Shown: in pieces, positions 6,457 to 13,868 of the stretch
Layout of the letters: each line of letters starts with the position of its first letter
How positions within the stretch are numbered: the first letter of the stretch is position 1
NCBI GenBank assembly: GCA_009700115.1
Contig: WLMU01000013.1
Coordinates: 1-33,016, forward strand
Direction: 5' to 3'
From: Actinomycetota bacterium
GTDB taxonomy: Bacteria; Actinomycetota; Acidimicrobiia; Acidimicrobiales; Acidimicrobilacustridaceae
DNA length: 33,016 bases
Notes under the pieces: generated by a model
What the model saw: only the letters and a program-made list of their open reading frames with translations
What the model was told of the DNA's origin: nothing
The model's database searches: none
Translations under genes and position numbers: made by a program

Positions 6457-8337
6457 ATGATGCCCAGTTCCCTTCACATGATGATGTCCGGCAATCGCGA
6501 CGCAATTGCCAATGCATCAATCGGCCGCCGCACCGTGCTTCGGGTGCTTTCTTATGCCCGCCCCTATCGGTGGGCGATCTCTACATTCGTTTTTGTCATC
6601 GTGATTCAGGCCCTGCTTGGACTCATACCGGCATTGCTCTTCCGACAGATCATCGACTCGGCCATTCCTGAAGGAAATCGCGGACTTCTTCATGTCCTCG
6701 CCGCCATTGTGATCACCGCAGCAGTGTTTTCTTCTGCGATGTCATTTTTCGAGCGTCTCTATTCGTCACGCATTGGCGAAGGATTGATTTACGACCTCCG
6801 CGTGAAGTTGTTCGATCACGTTTCCGCCATGCCGATTGGTTTCTTTACGCGAACTCAAACCGGCGCTCTGATGAGCCGCCTCAATAACGATGTCATCGGA
6901 GCTCAACGCGCGGTAACGACAACGCTCGGGTCGGTTGTTTCGAACGTGATTGTGCTCATCACCACGCTTATTGCGATGTTTTATCTGGAATGGCGCCTCA
7001 CCCTTATTGGCATCTTGGTTCTGCCAATTTTCATCATTCCGGCTAAGCGTGTTGGGCGTCGACTGTCGGCAATCACTCGTCGAGGGTTTGATCTCAATGC
7101 AGCAATGAACACTCAGATGACCGAACGCTTTAATGTTTCGGGAGCACTCTTGGTGAAACTGTTCGGTAATCGCAAGCGCGAGACCAAGCAGTTTTCCGAC
7201 CGTGCTGCAGAAGTGCGCGACATCGGTATTCAAAGCGCGATGTACAGCCGTACGTTCCTCATTGCCCTGGCCCTTGTTGGCGCAATCGGAACTGCGCTGG
7301 TCTATTGGATCGGCGGGCAACTCGTTATCTCCGATGCCATCACTCTCGGCACGCTGGTTGCGTTAGCGGCATTGGTGACGCGCATCTACGAGCCGCTTAC
7401 GGCGCTTTCAAGTGCTCGCGTTGACATCATGACGGCCCTTGTTTCCTTCGATCGTGTTTTCGAAGTTCTCGATCTGCGCAACTCACTCGATGACAAAGAC
7501 GATGCAATAGATCTTCCGCCATCAAAGGGCGCGATCGAATTCGATCACGTCACATTCCGCTACCCCTCTGGAGCAGAGGAGTCACTGGCATCACTCGAGA
7601 TCGGCTTGAGCGGATCGATCGACGACGGCCCCGGTGCCGAAGTTCTTCATGACGTCTCTGCGTCAATTCTTCCGGGGCAGCTCATCGCGCTCGTAGGCCC
7701 TTCGGGTGCGGGAAAGACCACCATGAGTTCGTTGGTGCCGCGCTTGTACGACGCCTCCGAGGGCTCGGTCCGTATCGATGGGCACGATGTTCGCGACCTC
7801 ACACTCGATTCGTTGCGCAGCGCGGTCGGGGTCGTGTCGCAAGATCCTCATCTCTTTCACGACACGGTGGCCGAAAACCTTCGCTACGCGCGGCCCGACG
7901 CGACCGATGCCGAAATCGTCGCGGCGTGTAAGGCAGCCCAAATCCACGATGTCATCGTTGGCTTTCCCGACGGGTACAACACTGTTGTTGGTGAACGCGG
8001 CCATCGCCTTTCTGGCGGAGAGAAGCAGCGTTTGGCGATCGCCCGAGTGTTGGTGAAGGCGCCGGCCATCATTGTTCTCGACGAGGCCACGAGCCATCTC
8101 GATTCAGAAAATGAATCACTTGTTCAGCAAGCGCTTGCGACGGCACTTAAAGGAAGAACTTCATTGGTTGTCGCACATCGACTGTCGACGATCACCGGCG
8201 CCGATCAGATTCTGGTTCTCGAGTCAGGACGCATCGTTGAACGAGGGCGTCACGAAGAATTGTTGGCGGCCGAGGGTTTGTATGCCGACCTCTATCGCAC
8301 GCTGGTTCGTCAAGACCTCGAAGGCATCGACGTCTAA
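6457..8337 (+). CDS. ABC exporter, fused permease and ATPase (MsbA/multidrug type)
   Basis: A 626-residue half-transporter with an N-terminal six-helix exporter domain (about 35-330) and a C-terminal ATPase. Walker A is GPSGAGKTT (about 414-422), the signature is LSGGEKQR (about 518), Walker B is IIVLDEAT, and the H-loop is in VVAHRLST (about 573). It should work as a dimer moving a lipid, peptide or drug out of the cell; substrate cannot be read from the sequence. Between the A-loop region (FRYPSG) and VLHDVS there is an insert of about 20 residues, which as far as I recall is seen in related actinobacterial exporters. It stands alone between a tRNA and a convergent LLM gene (stops 4 bases apart). 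Several ATGs cluster at the start, so the exact N-terminus is uncertain. Confidence 0.9.
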   Translation: MMPSSLHMMMSGNRDAIANASIGRRTVLRVLSYARPYRWAISTFVFVIVIQALLGLIPALLFRQIIDSAIPEGNRGLLHVLAAIVITAAVFSSAMSFFERLYSSRIGEGLIYDLRVKLFDHVSAMPIGFFTRTQTGALMSRLNNDVIGAQRAVTTTLGSVVSNVIVLITTLIAMFYLEWRLTLIGILVLPIFIIPAKRVGRRLSAITRRGFDLNAAMNTQMTERFNVSGALLVKLFGNRKRETKQFSDRAAEVRDIGIQSAMYSRTFLIALALVGAIGTALVYWIGGQLVISDAITLGTLVALAALVTRIYEPLTALSSARVDIMTALVSFDRVFEVLDLRNSLDDKDDAIDLPPSKGAIEFDHVTFRYPSGAEESLASLEIGLSGSIDDGPGAEVLHDVSASILPGQLIALVGPSGAGKTTMSSLVPRLYDASEGSVRIDGHDVRDLTLDSLRSAVGVVSQDPHLFHDTVAENLRYARPDATDAEIVAACKAAQIHDVIVGFPDGYNTVVGERGHRLSGGEKQRLAIARVLVKAPAIIVLDEATSHLDSENESLVQQALATALKGRTSLVVAHRLSTITGADQILVLESGRIVERGRHEELLAAEGLYADLYRTLVRQDLEGIDV

Positions 8338-8341
8338 ATGG

Positions 8342-9310
8342 TTAACCGTTTGCGAGCTCGGCTCGTAATCGGGGAAGAACTTCTGCCCCCAGCACAGCAA
8401 TCTGCTCTCGGGCGGCTTCGGCAGCGATGCCAGGTGCATGGATTCGCAGGTTGATGCACGACGTATTCGTTGTTCGCAGAGCGTCAGCGAGTTCTTGCGC
8501 GAGTGCGGCGCCGTCATCGCCACAGATCCATCCGTTATCTCGCCAGTGAGTGAGTGCTTCAGTGGTCGAGTAGCTCTGATACACCTCGAACTGCGCTTCA
8601 AAAGCTTCCTTCGGTGGAGGTCCTAACCACACTCGGCGAATGAGAATTCTTGGTGCAGTACCGCCGGCTTCGACATAGGCATCGGAAAGCGTTCGCAGTC
8701 GATCCGGGTTGCTCCCGCCGTCGTAAATGACGCCCGCTCCAGCAGCGGCCGATCGGCGCACTGCGGCGGGACTCATTGCCGTGCTGATCACGGGGATCGG
8801 CTGCGTTGTGAGTTCGCGTAACGCTCGGTCTCCGTTGATGACGCCGAGTTCGCGACCAGAAAGCATCTCGACGAGCCGTGGAAGATCGCGTTTGAAGACG
8901 TCGACTGCTGTGCTTTGGTCAATGTCCATTGCTTCAAAGTCGAGCGGTAAGGAACCCGAACCAACACCAATGCCGACGCGTCCGGGGAAGCGCGCGTTCA
9001 GCCATGCAACTTCTTCAGCCAGCATGGCAACCGGGCGCAATGGCAAGAGCACCGGACAAGCCGCCGCCCATCCTCGGGACATAGAAGCGAGTTGAAAGCC
9101 GCTGGTCTGTAGAGGGTTCGGCAAGTAGCCAGCGAATCCGCCGTGGTGTTCTGACGTCATGACCCCGTCGAAACCAACATCAGCGGCAATTGCCGCTTGC
9201 GTGCACAACTGGTCGACGATGGAGATCGCATCGAGTTCGTTGTGTGGGTAGAGGCGAAGTGAGATCGATCCGTTGGCAAACACGGCGGTGGAGTCGGATC
9301 GTTGAGCCAT
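8342..9310 (-). CDS. LLM-class (luciferase-like, F420-type) oxidoreductase
   Basis: A 322-residue TIM-barrel protein of the bacterial luciferase-like superfamily. Typical segments are FDGVMTSEHHGGFAGYLPNPLQ near the N-terminus, the RPVAMLAEEVAWLNARFPGR helix and VGIGVGSGSLPLDFEAM. In actinobacteria most such proteins use coenzyme F420, others FMN; the substrate is not evident. The start is the ATG at 9310, where the protein begins MAQRSDSTAVFANGSISLRL; longer frames upstream overlap the divergent SnoaL-like gene and are not protein-like. TATCCT lies 6 bases before the ATG. The start sits 62 bases from that divergent neighbour, so they may share control. A second, only distantly similar LLM gene occurs at 15622-16608. 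Confidence 0.87.
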   Translation of the reverse strand: MAQRSDSTAVFANGSISLRLYPHNELDAISIVDQLCTQAAIAADVGFDGVMTSEHHGGFAGYLPNPLQTSGFQLASMSRGWAAACPVLLPLRPVAMLAEEVAWLNARFPGRVGIGVGSGSLPLDFEAMDIDQSTAVDVFKRDLPRLVEMLSGRELGVINGDRALRELTTQPIPVISTAMSPAAVRRSAAAGAGVIYDGGSNPDRLRTLSDAYVEAGGTAPRILIRRVWLGPPPKEAFEAQFEVYQSYSTTEALTHWRDNGWICGDDGAALAQELADALRTTNTSCINLRIHAPGIAAEAAREQIAVLGAEVLPRLRAELANG

Positions 9311-9316
9311 CCCCGG

Positions 9317-9322
9317 AGGATA
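9317..9322 (-). promoter_or_regulatory. Putative -10 hexamer (TATCCT) of the LLM oxidoreductase gene
   Basis: TATCCT on the minus strand ends 6 bases before the ATG at 9310. It belongs to the recurring TANNNT-before-start pattern and is paired with a divergent copy at 9361. Confidence 0.4.
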
Positions 9323-9360
9323 CGACCCCGGGAATGCGGACGCGGGGGTGTTGCTCGTCC

Positions 9361-9366
9361 TACGCT
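9361..9366 (+). promoter_or_regulatory. Putative -10 hexamer (TACGCT) of the SnoaL-like gene
   Basis: TACGCT ends exactly 6 bases before the ATG at 9373, with no Shine-Dalgarno sequence. This suggests a leaderless transcript. Confidence 0.45.
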
Positions 9367-9372
9367 CCGGCC

Positions 9373-9900
9373 ATGGCATCTTCGGACCTGACTGAGATCG
9401 TTGAGCGGCTGTGGGCGCATGAACAGATCCGTCAACTGGCATCGCACTACGCCGTTGCTGTGGACTCCCGAGATCTCGATGCACTCGTCCTGCTCTTTGT
9501 TGACGACGTTCGGGTTGGACGCGACACCTATGGTCGCGAGGCGTTGCGAGCGTCGTTTGCGGAGTCGCTCGGTGCGATCGGGATCTCGATGCTGAATGTT
9601 GGGACCCACGCGATTGATCTGGTTGATGCCGATCACGCAACGGGTCAGGTGTATTGCCATGCACAGATCCAAGATGGCGAGCGCTGGATTCATCAATTCA
9701 TTCTTTACCGCGACACCTATGAACGGCGCGGCGGCCAGTGGCTCTTCGTTCGACGTATTCATGAACTTTGGTATGGCGAAGAAGCACCGAGCTCGCCGTT
9801 GTCATTGCGGGTTGCGGAATGGCCGAAGAACCACGACGGACTGGGCACGGTGCCCGGTTCCTGGCCGTCGTGGACCAAGTTTTGGGCCACCAAGGCCTGA
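9373..9900 (+). CDS. SnoaL-like / nuclear transport factor 2-fold protein
   Basis: A 175-residue protein with a SnoaL-like domain (cone-shaped alpha+beta barrel). The start HEQIRQLASHYAVAVDSRDLDALVLLFVDDV is the characteristic two-helix entry of this family, and VGTHAIDLVDADHATGQVYC with the later DTYERRGGQWLFVRRIHEL gives the barrel strands. Family members act as hydratases, dehydratases or isomerases on small hydrophobic substrates, or have no known activity; I cannot assign a substrate. The ATG at 9373 is chosen because the domain begins there and a TACGCT hexamer precedes it. The C-terminal 30 residues, Pro- and Trp-rich (PSWTKFW), are outside the core fold. It is divergent from an LLM oxidoreductase and may act on the same class of substrate, which is only an inference. 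Confidence 0.8.
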   Translation: MASSDLTEIVERLWAHEQIRQLASHYAVAVDSRDLDALVLLFVDDVRVGRDTYGREALRASFAESLGAIGISMLNVGTHAIDLVDADHATGQVYCHAQIQDGERWIHQFILYRDTYERRGGQWLFVRRIHELWYGEEAPSSPLSLRVAEWPKNHDGLGTVPGSWPSWTKFWATKA

Positions 9901-9969
9901 CAGATTCTTGAGTGAGAAACCTGCGCCGTTGATGTGGTTACTTTCTCGGAAAAATTTTGAGTGACCGGG

Positions 9970-9975
9970 TAGCGT
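9970..9975 (+). promoter_or_regulatory. Putative -10 hexamer (TAGCGT) of the DUF4190-type gene
   Basis: TAGCGT lies 45 bases before the ATG at 10021, which has its own Shine-Dalgarno sequence (GGGAG at 10011-10015). Unlike the other copies, this one would give a leader of roughly 40 bases. Confidence 0.35.
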
Positions 9976-10020
9976 CGGCGAAACGGCGCACGGGCGTCGC
10001 CTGAGTTCACGGGAGAACTG

Positions 10021-10701
10021 ATGACCGATTTGCCACCACCACCGCCACCACCACCGCCACCAACTGGCGGTACTCCGCCACCCGCTCCACCGGCACCACC
10101 CGCAGGTGGATTTGCTCCACCTCCGATTGCTCAAGCGGGTAGTGCGCCGAATCCGAATAACGGAATGGCTGTCGCTGCACTGGTGCTCGGTATCTTGACG
10201 TTCGTCTGCCTCGGACCGATCGCTGGCATCCTCGCCATTGTCTTTGGTTTTCTTGGCATGAAAAAAGCCAAGGAATTGGGCGGCACGGGCAAGGGAATGG
10301 CACTTGCAGGTCTCATTCTGGGCGCTGTCGGAACGATCATTGCGATCATCCTTTTCGTGGCTTTTGTCGTGCTTGCGGGAACGGCAACTGTTGCCTTAAA
10401 GGATGCAACCGGAAAAGCTGATCCGTCGACGTACACGTTAAAGATCGACAGATGTGAGGTCGATTCACTTGGGTACCCGATGATGGCGGGAACGATTTCG
10501 AATCAAACGTCAACATCCAAGAGTTACCTCTTTGAATACGAGTTCCGCGATCCGTCGGGAACGCTTATTAATAATGGAACGACCTTGCCAAATTCGGTGC
10601 CCGGCAATGATCGAATCCAGTGGGATATCGGTTCGTACACCGTCACGACCGCTTCGAAGGTCACCTGTAAAATCACTCAAGTTGATAACTGGTTCAACTG
10701 A
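10021..10701 (+). CDS. Proline-rich DUF4190-type membrane protein
   Basis: A 226-residue protein of unknown function. The N-terminus contains ten consecutive prolines (residues 5-14) and stays Pro/Gly/Ala-rich to about residue 40. Two hydrophobic segments follow (about 48-78 and 95-122), with LGILTFVCLGPIAGILAIVF and a GMALAGLILGAVGTI stretch, the pattern of DUF4190 proteins. The remaining ~95 residues would be outside the membrane and include ISNQTSTSKSYLFEYEFRD, reminiscent of the FxLYD-type beta-sandwich domains of actinobacterial surface proteins. A ribosome binding site GGGAG precedes the ATG by 5 bases. The ten-proline run probably makes translation depend on EF-P. Whether the protein scaffolds cell-envelope partners through its Pro-rich arm is speculation. 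Confidence 0.75.
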   Translation: MTDLPPPPPPPPPPTGGTPPPAPPAPPAGGFAPPPIAQAGSAPNPNNGMAVAALVLGILTFVCLGPIAGILAIVFGFLGMKKAKELGGTGKGMALAGLILGAVGTIIAIILFVAFVVLAGTATVALKDATGKADPSTYTLKIDRCEVDSLGYPMMAGTISNQTSTSKSYLFEYEFRDPSGTLINNGTTLPNSVPGNDRIQWDIGSYTVTTASKVTCKITQVDNWFN

Positions 10702-10727
10702 TTAGGTTGATCACAACAACGTTGTGC

Positions 10728-10752
10728 AGAGCCCGGCCTTGTGTCGGGCTCT
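10728..10752 (+). terminator. Hairpin after the DUF4190-type gene, possible terminator
   Basis: AGAGCCCG (10728-10735) pairs perfectly with CGGGCTCT (10745-10752) around a 9-base loop. No U run follows, so termination efficiency is uncertain. Confidence 0.4.
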
Positions 10753-10772
10753 GTCGCGTCGGCGCTCATCGC

Positions 10773-10778
10773 TAGCGT
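10773..10778 (+). promoter_or_regulatory. Putative -10 hexamer (TAGCGT) of the ATP-grasp gene
   Basis: TAGCGT ends 6 bases before the ATG at 10785, with no Shine-Dalgarno sequence in between. One of the cleanest examples of the leaderless pattern in this window. Confidence 0.5.
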
Positions 10779-10784
10779 GACGGC

Positions 10785-11690
10785 ATGAGAGTTGCGTTTG
10801 TGACCACAAGTGATCTCGACGCGATCCATGATGATGTCGATCTTCCTTTGCAAATCGTTGCCTTTGCCAATGCCGGAATCGATCTTGTTCAAGCGGCGTG
10901 GGAAGACGAATCGGTGGCGTGGGATTCGTTCGATCTTGTTGTCGTGAGAAGCCCCTGGAATTACGTCAAGAGATTGAACGCGTTTCGAAAATGGCTTGGT
11001 GATCGGCGCGGGCTGACGACCTTTCACAATCCCGTCGAACTCATCGAATGGAATATCGACAAGCGCTATCTCGCGGATCTTGCCCATCAAGGGGTGCCGA
11101 TCGTTCCGACTGCCTTTGTCGATTCGATCGAAGAGTTTCATTCGGCGGCGCAATCTTTTGGCAGCGCGGAGATTGTGGTGAAACCTTCGGTGTCAGCAGG
11201 GAGCCGGTTGACGGGTCGCTATCTGAAGACTGATCGGGCGGCCGAAGTGCTGGCGAGTGAAATCTTGGCCAAAGGTCTGACGACGATGGTTCAGCCGTTC
11301 GCAGCGCGGATCGACGCTGAAGGTGAAATCGGAACGGTGCTGTTCGACGGGATGATTTCCCACTCGTTCAACAAAGCAGCGTTGCTCGCTGAAGGCGGTC
11401 AGCTCGTGGGCGGTGAGTATCAGGAGCAGATCACGTCAGTACAAACTCCCGACGATGTTCTGGTCGTTGTCGATGCTGCAGCGTCGGCAGCAACCGAGGT
11501 TGCTCGCGGGGCCGGTTGGATCTCGAAGGATCAGCAACTCCTCTATGGCCGATACGACGTGGTCCGACTCGATGACGGATCGCCTGCACTTCTGGAGGCG
11601 GAACTTTTCGAGCCGTGTTTCTTCTTACCGATCGACGTAGATGCTGCCGACCGATTCGTTGGCGCGGTTCTTCGTCGACTCAGCGCTTAA
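10785..11690 (+). CDS. ATP-grasp family ligase-like protein
   Basis: A 301-residue protein with the glutathione-synthetase-type ATP-grasp fold. The N-terminal half has the features RSPWNYVKRLNAF and NPVELIEWNIDKRYLADL; the ATP-grasp core shows IVVKPSVSAGSRLTGRY, TTMVQPF and, near the end, the metal-binding region LLEAELFEPCFFL. ATP-grasp enzymes join a carboxylate to an amine or similar nucleophile through an acyl phosphate. The overall pattern recalls the DcsG/RimK-like branch, but no partner gene identifies a substrate. The start is supported by the TAGCGT hexamer 6 bases upstream. The stop is one base from the convergent heliorhodopsin stop. The fold assignment is confident; the reaction is unknown. 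Confidence 0.8.
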   Translation: MRVAFVTTSDLDAIHDDVDLPLQIVAFANAGIDLVQAAWEDESVAWDSFDLVVVRSPWNYVKRLNAFRKWLGDRRGLTTFHNPVELIEWNIDKRYLADLAHQGVPIVPTAFVDSIEEFHSAAQSFGSAEIVVKPSVSAGSRLTGRYLKTDRAAEVLASEILAKGLTTMVQPFAARIDAEGEIGTVLFDGMISHSFNKAALLAEGGQLVGGEYQEQITSVQTPDDVLVVVDAAASAATEVARGAGWISKDQQLLYGRYDVVRLDDGSPALLEAELFEPCFFLPIDVDAADRFVGAVLRRLSA

Positions 11691-11691
11691 T

Positions 11692-12498
11692 TCAGGAAGG
11701 GCTGGCGAGAGTGCCGCCAAAGATCTGCCAAGCGAGGGCGCTCTTCGCAACAAGGCTGAGAACGAGGTACACCTTTTCGCCATAGAGGTAGTCGGTGAAC
11801 TTGCCTTTGCCTCTGTACTGCAGCCACTGATTGAGAGCGAAGCAGTTGAACAAGAGGAACAGCGAAATCACGATGAAGTACACGAAGGTCGGAACACCTT
11901 CTGAGTTTGCCGGAACCCCGTTGATCATCGTGTTGTCAGTTGACGAAGTGACAAGCCCGATGACGATTGCGATCCACGGGACGATGCCGGCGATGCAACC
12001 AAAGATGAATGGCAACCAATTGACTGATTCGCGATTGCGATTGACTTGTTCCATGACCAGACCAAAAAGGATCATCGCGGCGTTCACGCCAAAGATGGCG
12101 ATGATGGCGTAGAGGTTGTTGATGCCATTCAAGAGTGCAATCAGCACGATCATGATTGACGCGCTCACGGAGTATTCGATCCAGCGCGCGTAGTTGATTC
12201 CATGGAGGAGGTTGCGCTCGTACCAAGAACGCAATGGAGTCACTGAGGTCAGCAAGTGATCGCCGGCGGCAAGAAACAAGAAGAGCGCGATAGCGATCGG
12301 AAAGTTGAAGTCAAAGAAATGCTTGGTTACTGAAAGAGATCCCTCGCCACCGGGCGGGCCGGTCATGACCGTTGCAACAATCGGAATGGCGAAAGAGGTG
12401 CTCAGAACAAGGATGAGGATGCCTTGCACAAGGTGCAGGCCACCAATACCGATGTTCCATTTGCGAAGGTTTGCGAGACGTTCTGTTTGATCAGCCAT
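11692..12498 (-). CDS. Heliorhodopsin
   Basis: A 268-residue seven-helix retinal protein of the heliorhodopsin family, light-sensing or enzyme-regulating rhodopsins whose N-terminus faces the cytoplasm. Family blocks are RWIEYSVSASIMIVLIALL, AIFGVNAAMILFG, LPFIFGCIAGIVPWI, LFNCFALNQWLQYRGKGK and SLVAKSALAWQIFGGTL. The retinal Schiff-base lysine is Lys252 in helix 7 and the counterion Glu is Glu108 in helix 3. These correspond to Lys241 and Glu107 of heliorhodopsin 48C12 as I remember that sequence. The ATG at 12498 has no Shine-Dalgarno sequence but follows TACTCT by 6 bases. It is head-to-head with a 5'-3' exonuclease gene, 60 bases apart. No carotenoid cleavage dioxygenase gene is in the window, so the retinal source is not shown. 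Confidence 0.95.
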   Translation of the reverse strand: MADQTERLANLRKWNIGIGGLHLVQGILILVLSTSFAIPIVATVMTGPPGGEGSLSVTKHFFDFNFPIAIALFLFLAAGDHLLTSVTPLRSWYERNLLHGINYARWIEYSVSASIMIVLIALLNGINNLYAIIAIFGVNAAMILFGLVMEQVNRNRESVNWLPFIFGCIAGIVPWIAIVIGLVTSSTDNTMINGVPANSEGVPTFVYFIVISLFLLFNCFALNQWLQYRGKGKFTDYLYGEKVYLVLSLVAKSALAWQIFGGTLASPS

Positions 12499-12504
12499 GG
12501 CTGG

Positions 12505-12510
12505 AGAGTA
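12505..12510 (-). promoter_or_regulatory. Putative -10 hexamer (TACTCT) of heliorhodopsin
   Basis: TACTCT on the minus strand ends 6 bases before the heliorhodopsin ATG, which lacks a Shine-Dalgarno sequence. A leaderless transcript is inferred. Confidence 0.45.
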
Positions 12511-12558
12511 TGCCGTCGCTGAAGGAAAGGGGTGGTTTCTTCGCCGAGGAGTCTCGGT

Positions 12559-13467
12559 ATGGTGAACAATGACCCCATGCAGGTACATCTGGTCGACGGC
12601 ACCTATGAACTCTTTCGCCACCACTTCGCGCTCCCATCGCGCGTAAATGACGATGGCATGGAAGTCGCAGCAACTCGCGGCGTGGTGATGTCGATGTTCA
12701 ACATGCTCGATGAAGGCGCGACTCACGTTGGCGTCGCTACTGATCGCACGGTGGATTCATTCCGCAACGCCATGTGGGATGGCTACAAATCGGGTGAAGA
12801 TCTTGATCCTGAATTAGGTAACCAGTTTCCGTTACTCGATGAAGCGTTGGATGCTGCTGGTTTCACCGTCTTCTCAATGATCGAACACGAAGCCGACGAT
12901 GGCATGGGTTCGGCTGCTGCGAGAGCTGCAGCCGATAAAAGTGTGGATCAGGTGCTCATCTGCACTCCCGACAAAGATCTTGCCCAGTGTGTAGTCGGAA
13001 GTCGTGTGGTCCAGTTCGATCGTCGCAAAGGCCAGATGTTTGATCACGATGGCGTGATCGAGAAGTTTGGCGTTCCACCGGAATCGATTCCCGATTACCT
13101 CGCATTGATGGGCGATGCATCGGATGGGTTCCCGGGTTTGCCTGGTTGGGGGGCAAAGTCAGCGTCAACAGTTCTCGGGCGCTATCTGCACATCGAACAT
13201 ATTCCTGCTGACCCCGAGAACTGGGATGTTCAGGTGCGAGGCGCGGCGAAACTGGCGGCAACGTTGCAGGAACAGATGGAACTTGCGATGTTGTTTCGGA
13301 AGATCGCCACCGTTGTGACCGATGCGCCGACATTCACAGAGGTCGATGAACTTCGCTGGACGGGACCGGAAGCGTCGTTCGCTGAAGTCGCGGCGCGCAT
13401 TGATTCGCCGCGTCTTGTTGAGCGGGCCCAGAAGTTGGCCCAGAAGTTGGCTCAGACGCGAAACTGA
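12559..13467 (+). CDS. Stand-alone 5'-3' exonuclease (FEN/PolI N-terminal type)
   Basis: A 302-residue protein homologous to the 5'-nuclease domain of DNA polymerase I, without a polymerase domain. Metal-ligand regions are HLVDGTYELFRHHFA, VGVATDRTVDSFRN, EADDGMGSAA and CTPDKDLAQCV; the helix-hairpin-helix block GDASDGFPGLPGWGAKSA binds the duplex. Such enzymes remove RNA primers and 5' flaps. The ATG at 12559 is preferred because GAGGAG (12546-12551) stands 7 bases upstream; a second ATG at 12577 gives MQVHLVDG and is possible. The C-terminus ends in an AQKLAQKLAQ repeat encoded by a tandem 12-base unit (13426-13449). It is divergent from heliorhodopsin and convergent with tatA. Confidence 0.9.
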   Translation: MVNNDPMQVHLVDGTYELFRHHFALPSRVNDDGMEVAATRGVVMSMFNMLDEGATHVGVATDRTVDSFRNAMWDGYKSGEDLDPELGNQFPLLDEALDAAGFTVFSMIEHEADDGMGSAAARAAADKSVDQVLICTPDKDLAQCVVGSRVVQFDRRKGQMFDHDGVIEKFGVPPESIPDYLALMGDASDGFPGLPGWGAKSASTVLGRYLHIEHIPADPENWDVQVRGAAKLAATLQEQMELAMLFRKIATVVTDAPTFTEVDELRWTGPEASFAEVAARIDSPRLVERAQKLAQKLAQTRN

Positions 13468-13488
13468 CCGACCCATAGGCCGGTCAGT
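13463..13488. terminator. Hairpin between convergent exonuclease and tatA genes
   Basis: ACTGACCG (13463-13470) pairs with CGGTCAGT (13481-13488) around a 10-base loop; the exonuclease stop codon lies within the left arm. No U run follows, so this is a probable rather than certain terminator. Confidence 0.4.
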
Positions 13489-13524
13489 CGTCAGTTCTGG
13501 TGGCAGCGCCAACGGGCGCGAACC

Positions 13525-13731
13525 TCAGGAATCGGTCTTGTCGGTGGCTTCAGTGGCCTTGGCGTCGGTCGCCTTGGACTCGGGAGCGCCTTCTTTGAGG
13601 CCCTTTTCAAACTCACCCTTGGCCGAACCCAGCGATCGGGCGAGCTTTGGAAGTTTGGCGCCACCGAAAAGCAGGGCGATGATTGCGAGGACGATGACAA
13701 TGTCCCAACCGATGATTTCAGCGAGCACCAT
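13525..13731 (-). CDS. tatA: Sec-independent protein translocase subunit TatA
   Basis: A 68-residue TatA-type protein that forms the pore-like assembly of the twin-arginine translocase for folded proteins. It has the short N-terminal membrane helix IIGWDIVIVLAIIALLFGG, the hinge GAKLPKLARSLG that starts the amphipathic helix (KGEFEKGLKEG), and a charged flexible tail. FGGAKLPKL is the family hallmark; the small size favours TatA over TatB. AGGA-type pairing bases (GGAAGGA) precede the ATG by several bases. The gene is divergent from the carboxylase beta-subunit gene, with 137 bases between. No tatC is present in the window. Confidence 0.93.
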   Translation of the reverse strand: MVLAEIIGWDIVIVLAIIALLFGGAKLPKLARSLGSAKGEFEKGLKEGAPESKATDAKATEATDKTDS

Positions 13732-13823
13732 GTGGTGTCCTTCCTGCGCCGAGAGCGGCGATGAGGGGCTTGTGACACAAGGCTAGACCGCCGAACGAGT
13801 TCTCGGGTTATCGGTGTGTGGGC

Positions 13824-13841
13824 GGCCACTTTTCGGTGGCC
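13824..13841. repeat. Inverted repeat GGCCAC-N6-GTGGCC upstream of the carboxylase genes
   Basis: A perfect 6-bp inverted repeat at 13824-13829 and 13836-13841 with a 6-base spacer. It ends 14 bases before the putative -10 at 13856, so it overlaps the expected -35 region. It could be an operator or simply a small hairpin; chance is not excluded in GC-rich DNA. Confidence 0.35.
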
Positions 13842-13855
13842 AACCGTGGGCTGGG

Positions 13856-13861
13856 TAGTGT
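13856..13861 (+). promoter_or_regulatory. Putative -10 hexamer (TAGTGT) of the carboxylase operon
   Basis: TAGTGT ends 7 bases before the ATG at 13869; no Shine-Dalgarno sequence is visible. Confidence 0.4.
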
Positions 13862-13868
13862 TGGCGCC

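Noticed and set aside
10033-10110. CCA/CCG-rich tract as a CRISPR or non-coding repeat
   Set aside because: It encodes an in-frame Pro-rich arm; there are no spaced repeats or spacers, and no CRISPR array is visible anywhere in the window.
13426-13455. Tandem 12-base repeat (GCCCAGAAGTTG) as a mobile-element trace
   Set aside because: It simply encodes the AQKLAQKLAQ end of the exonuclease; there is no flanking element, and slippage explains it.
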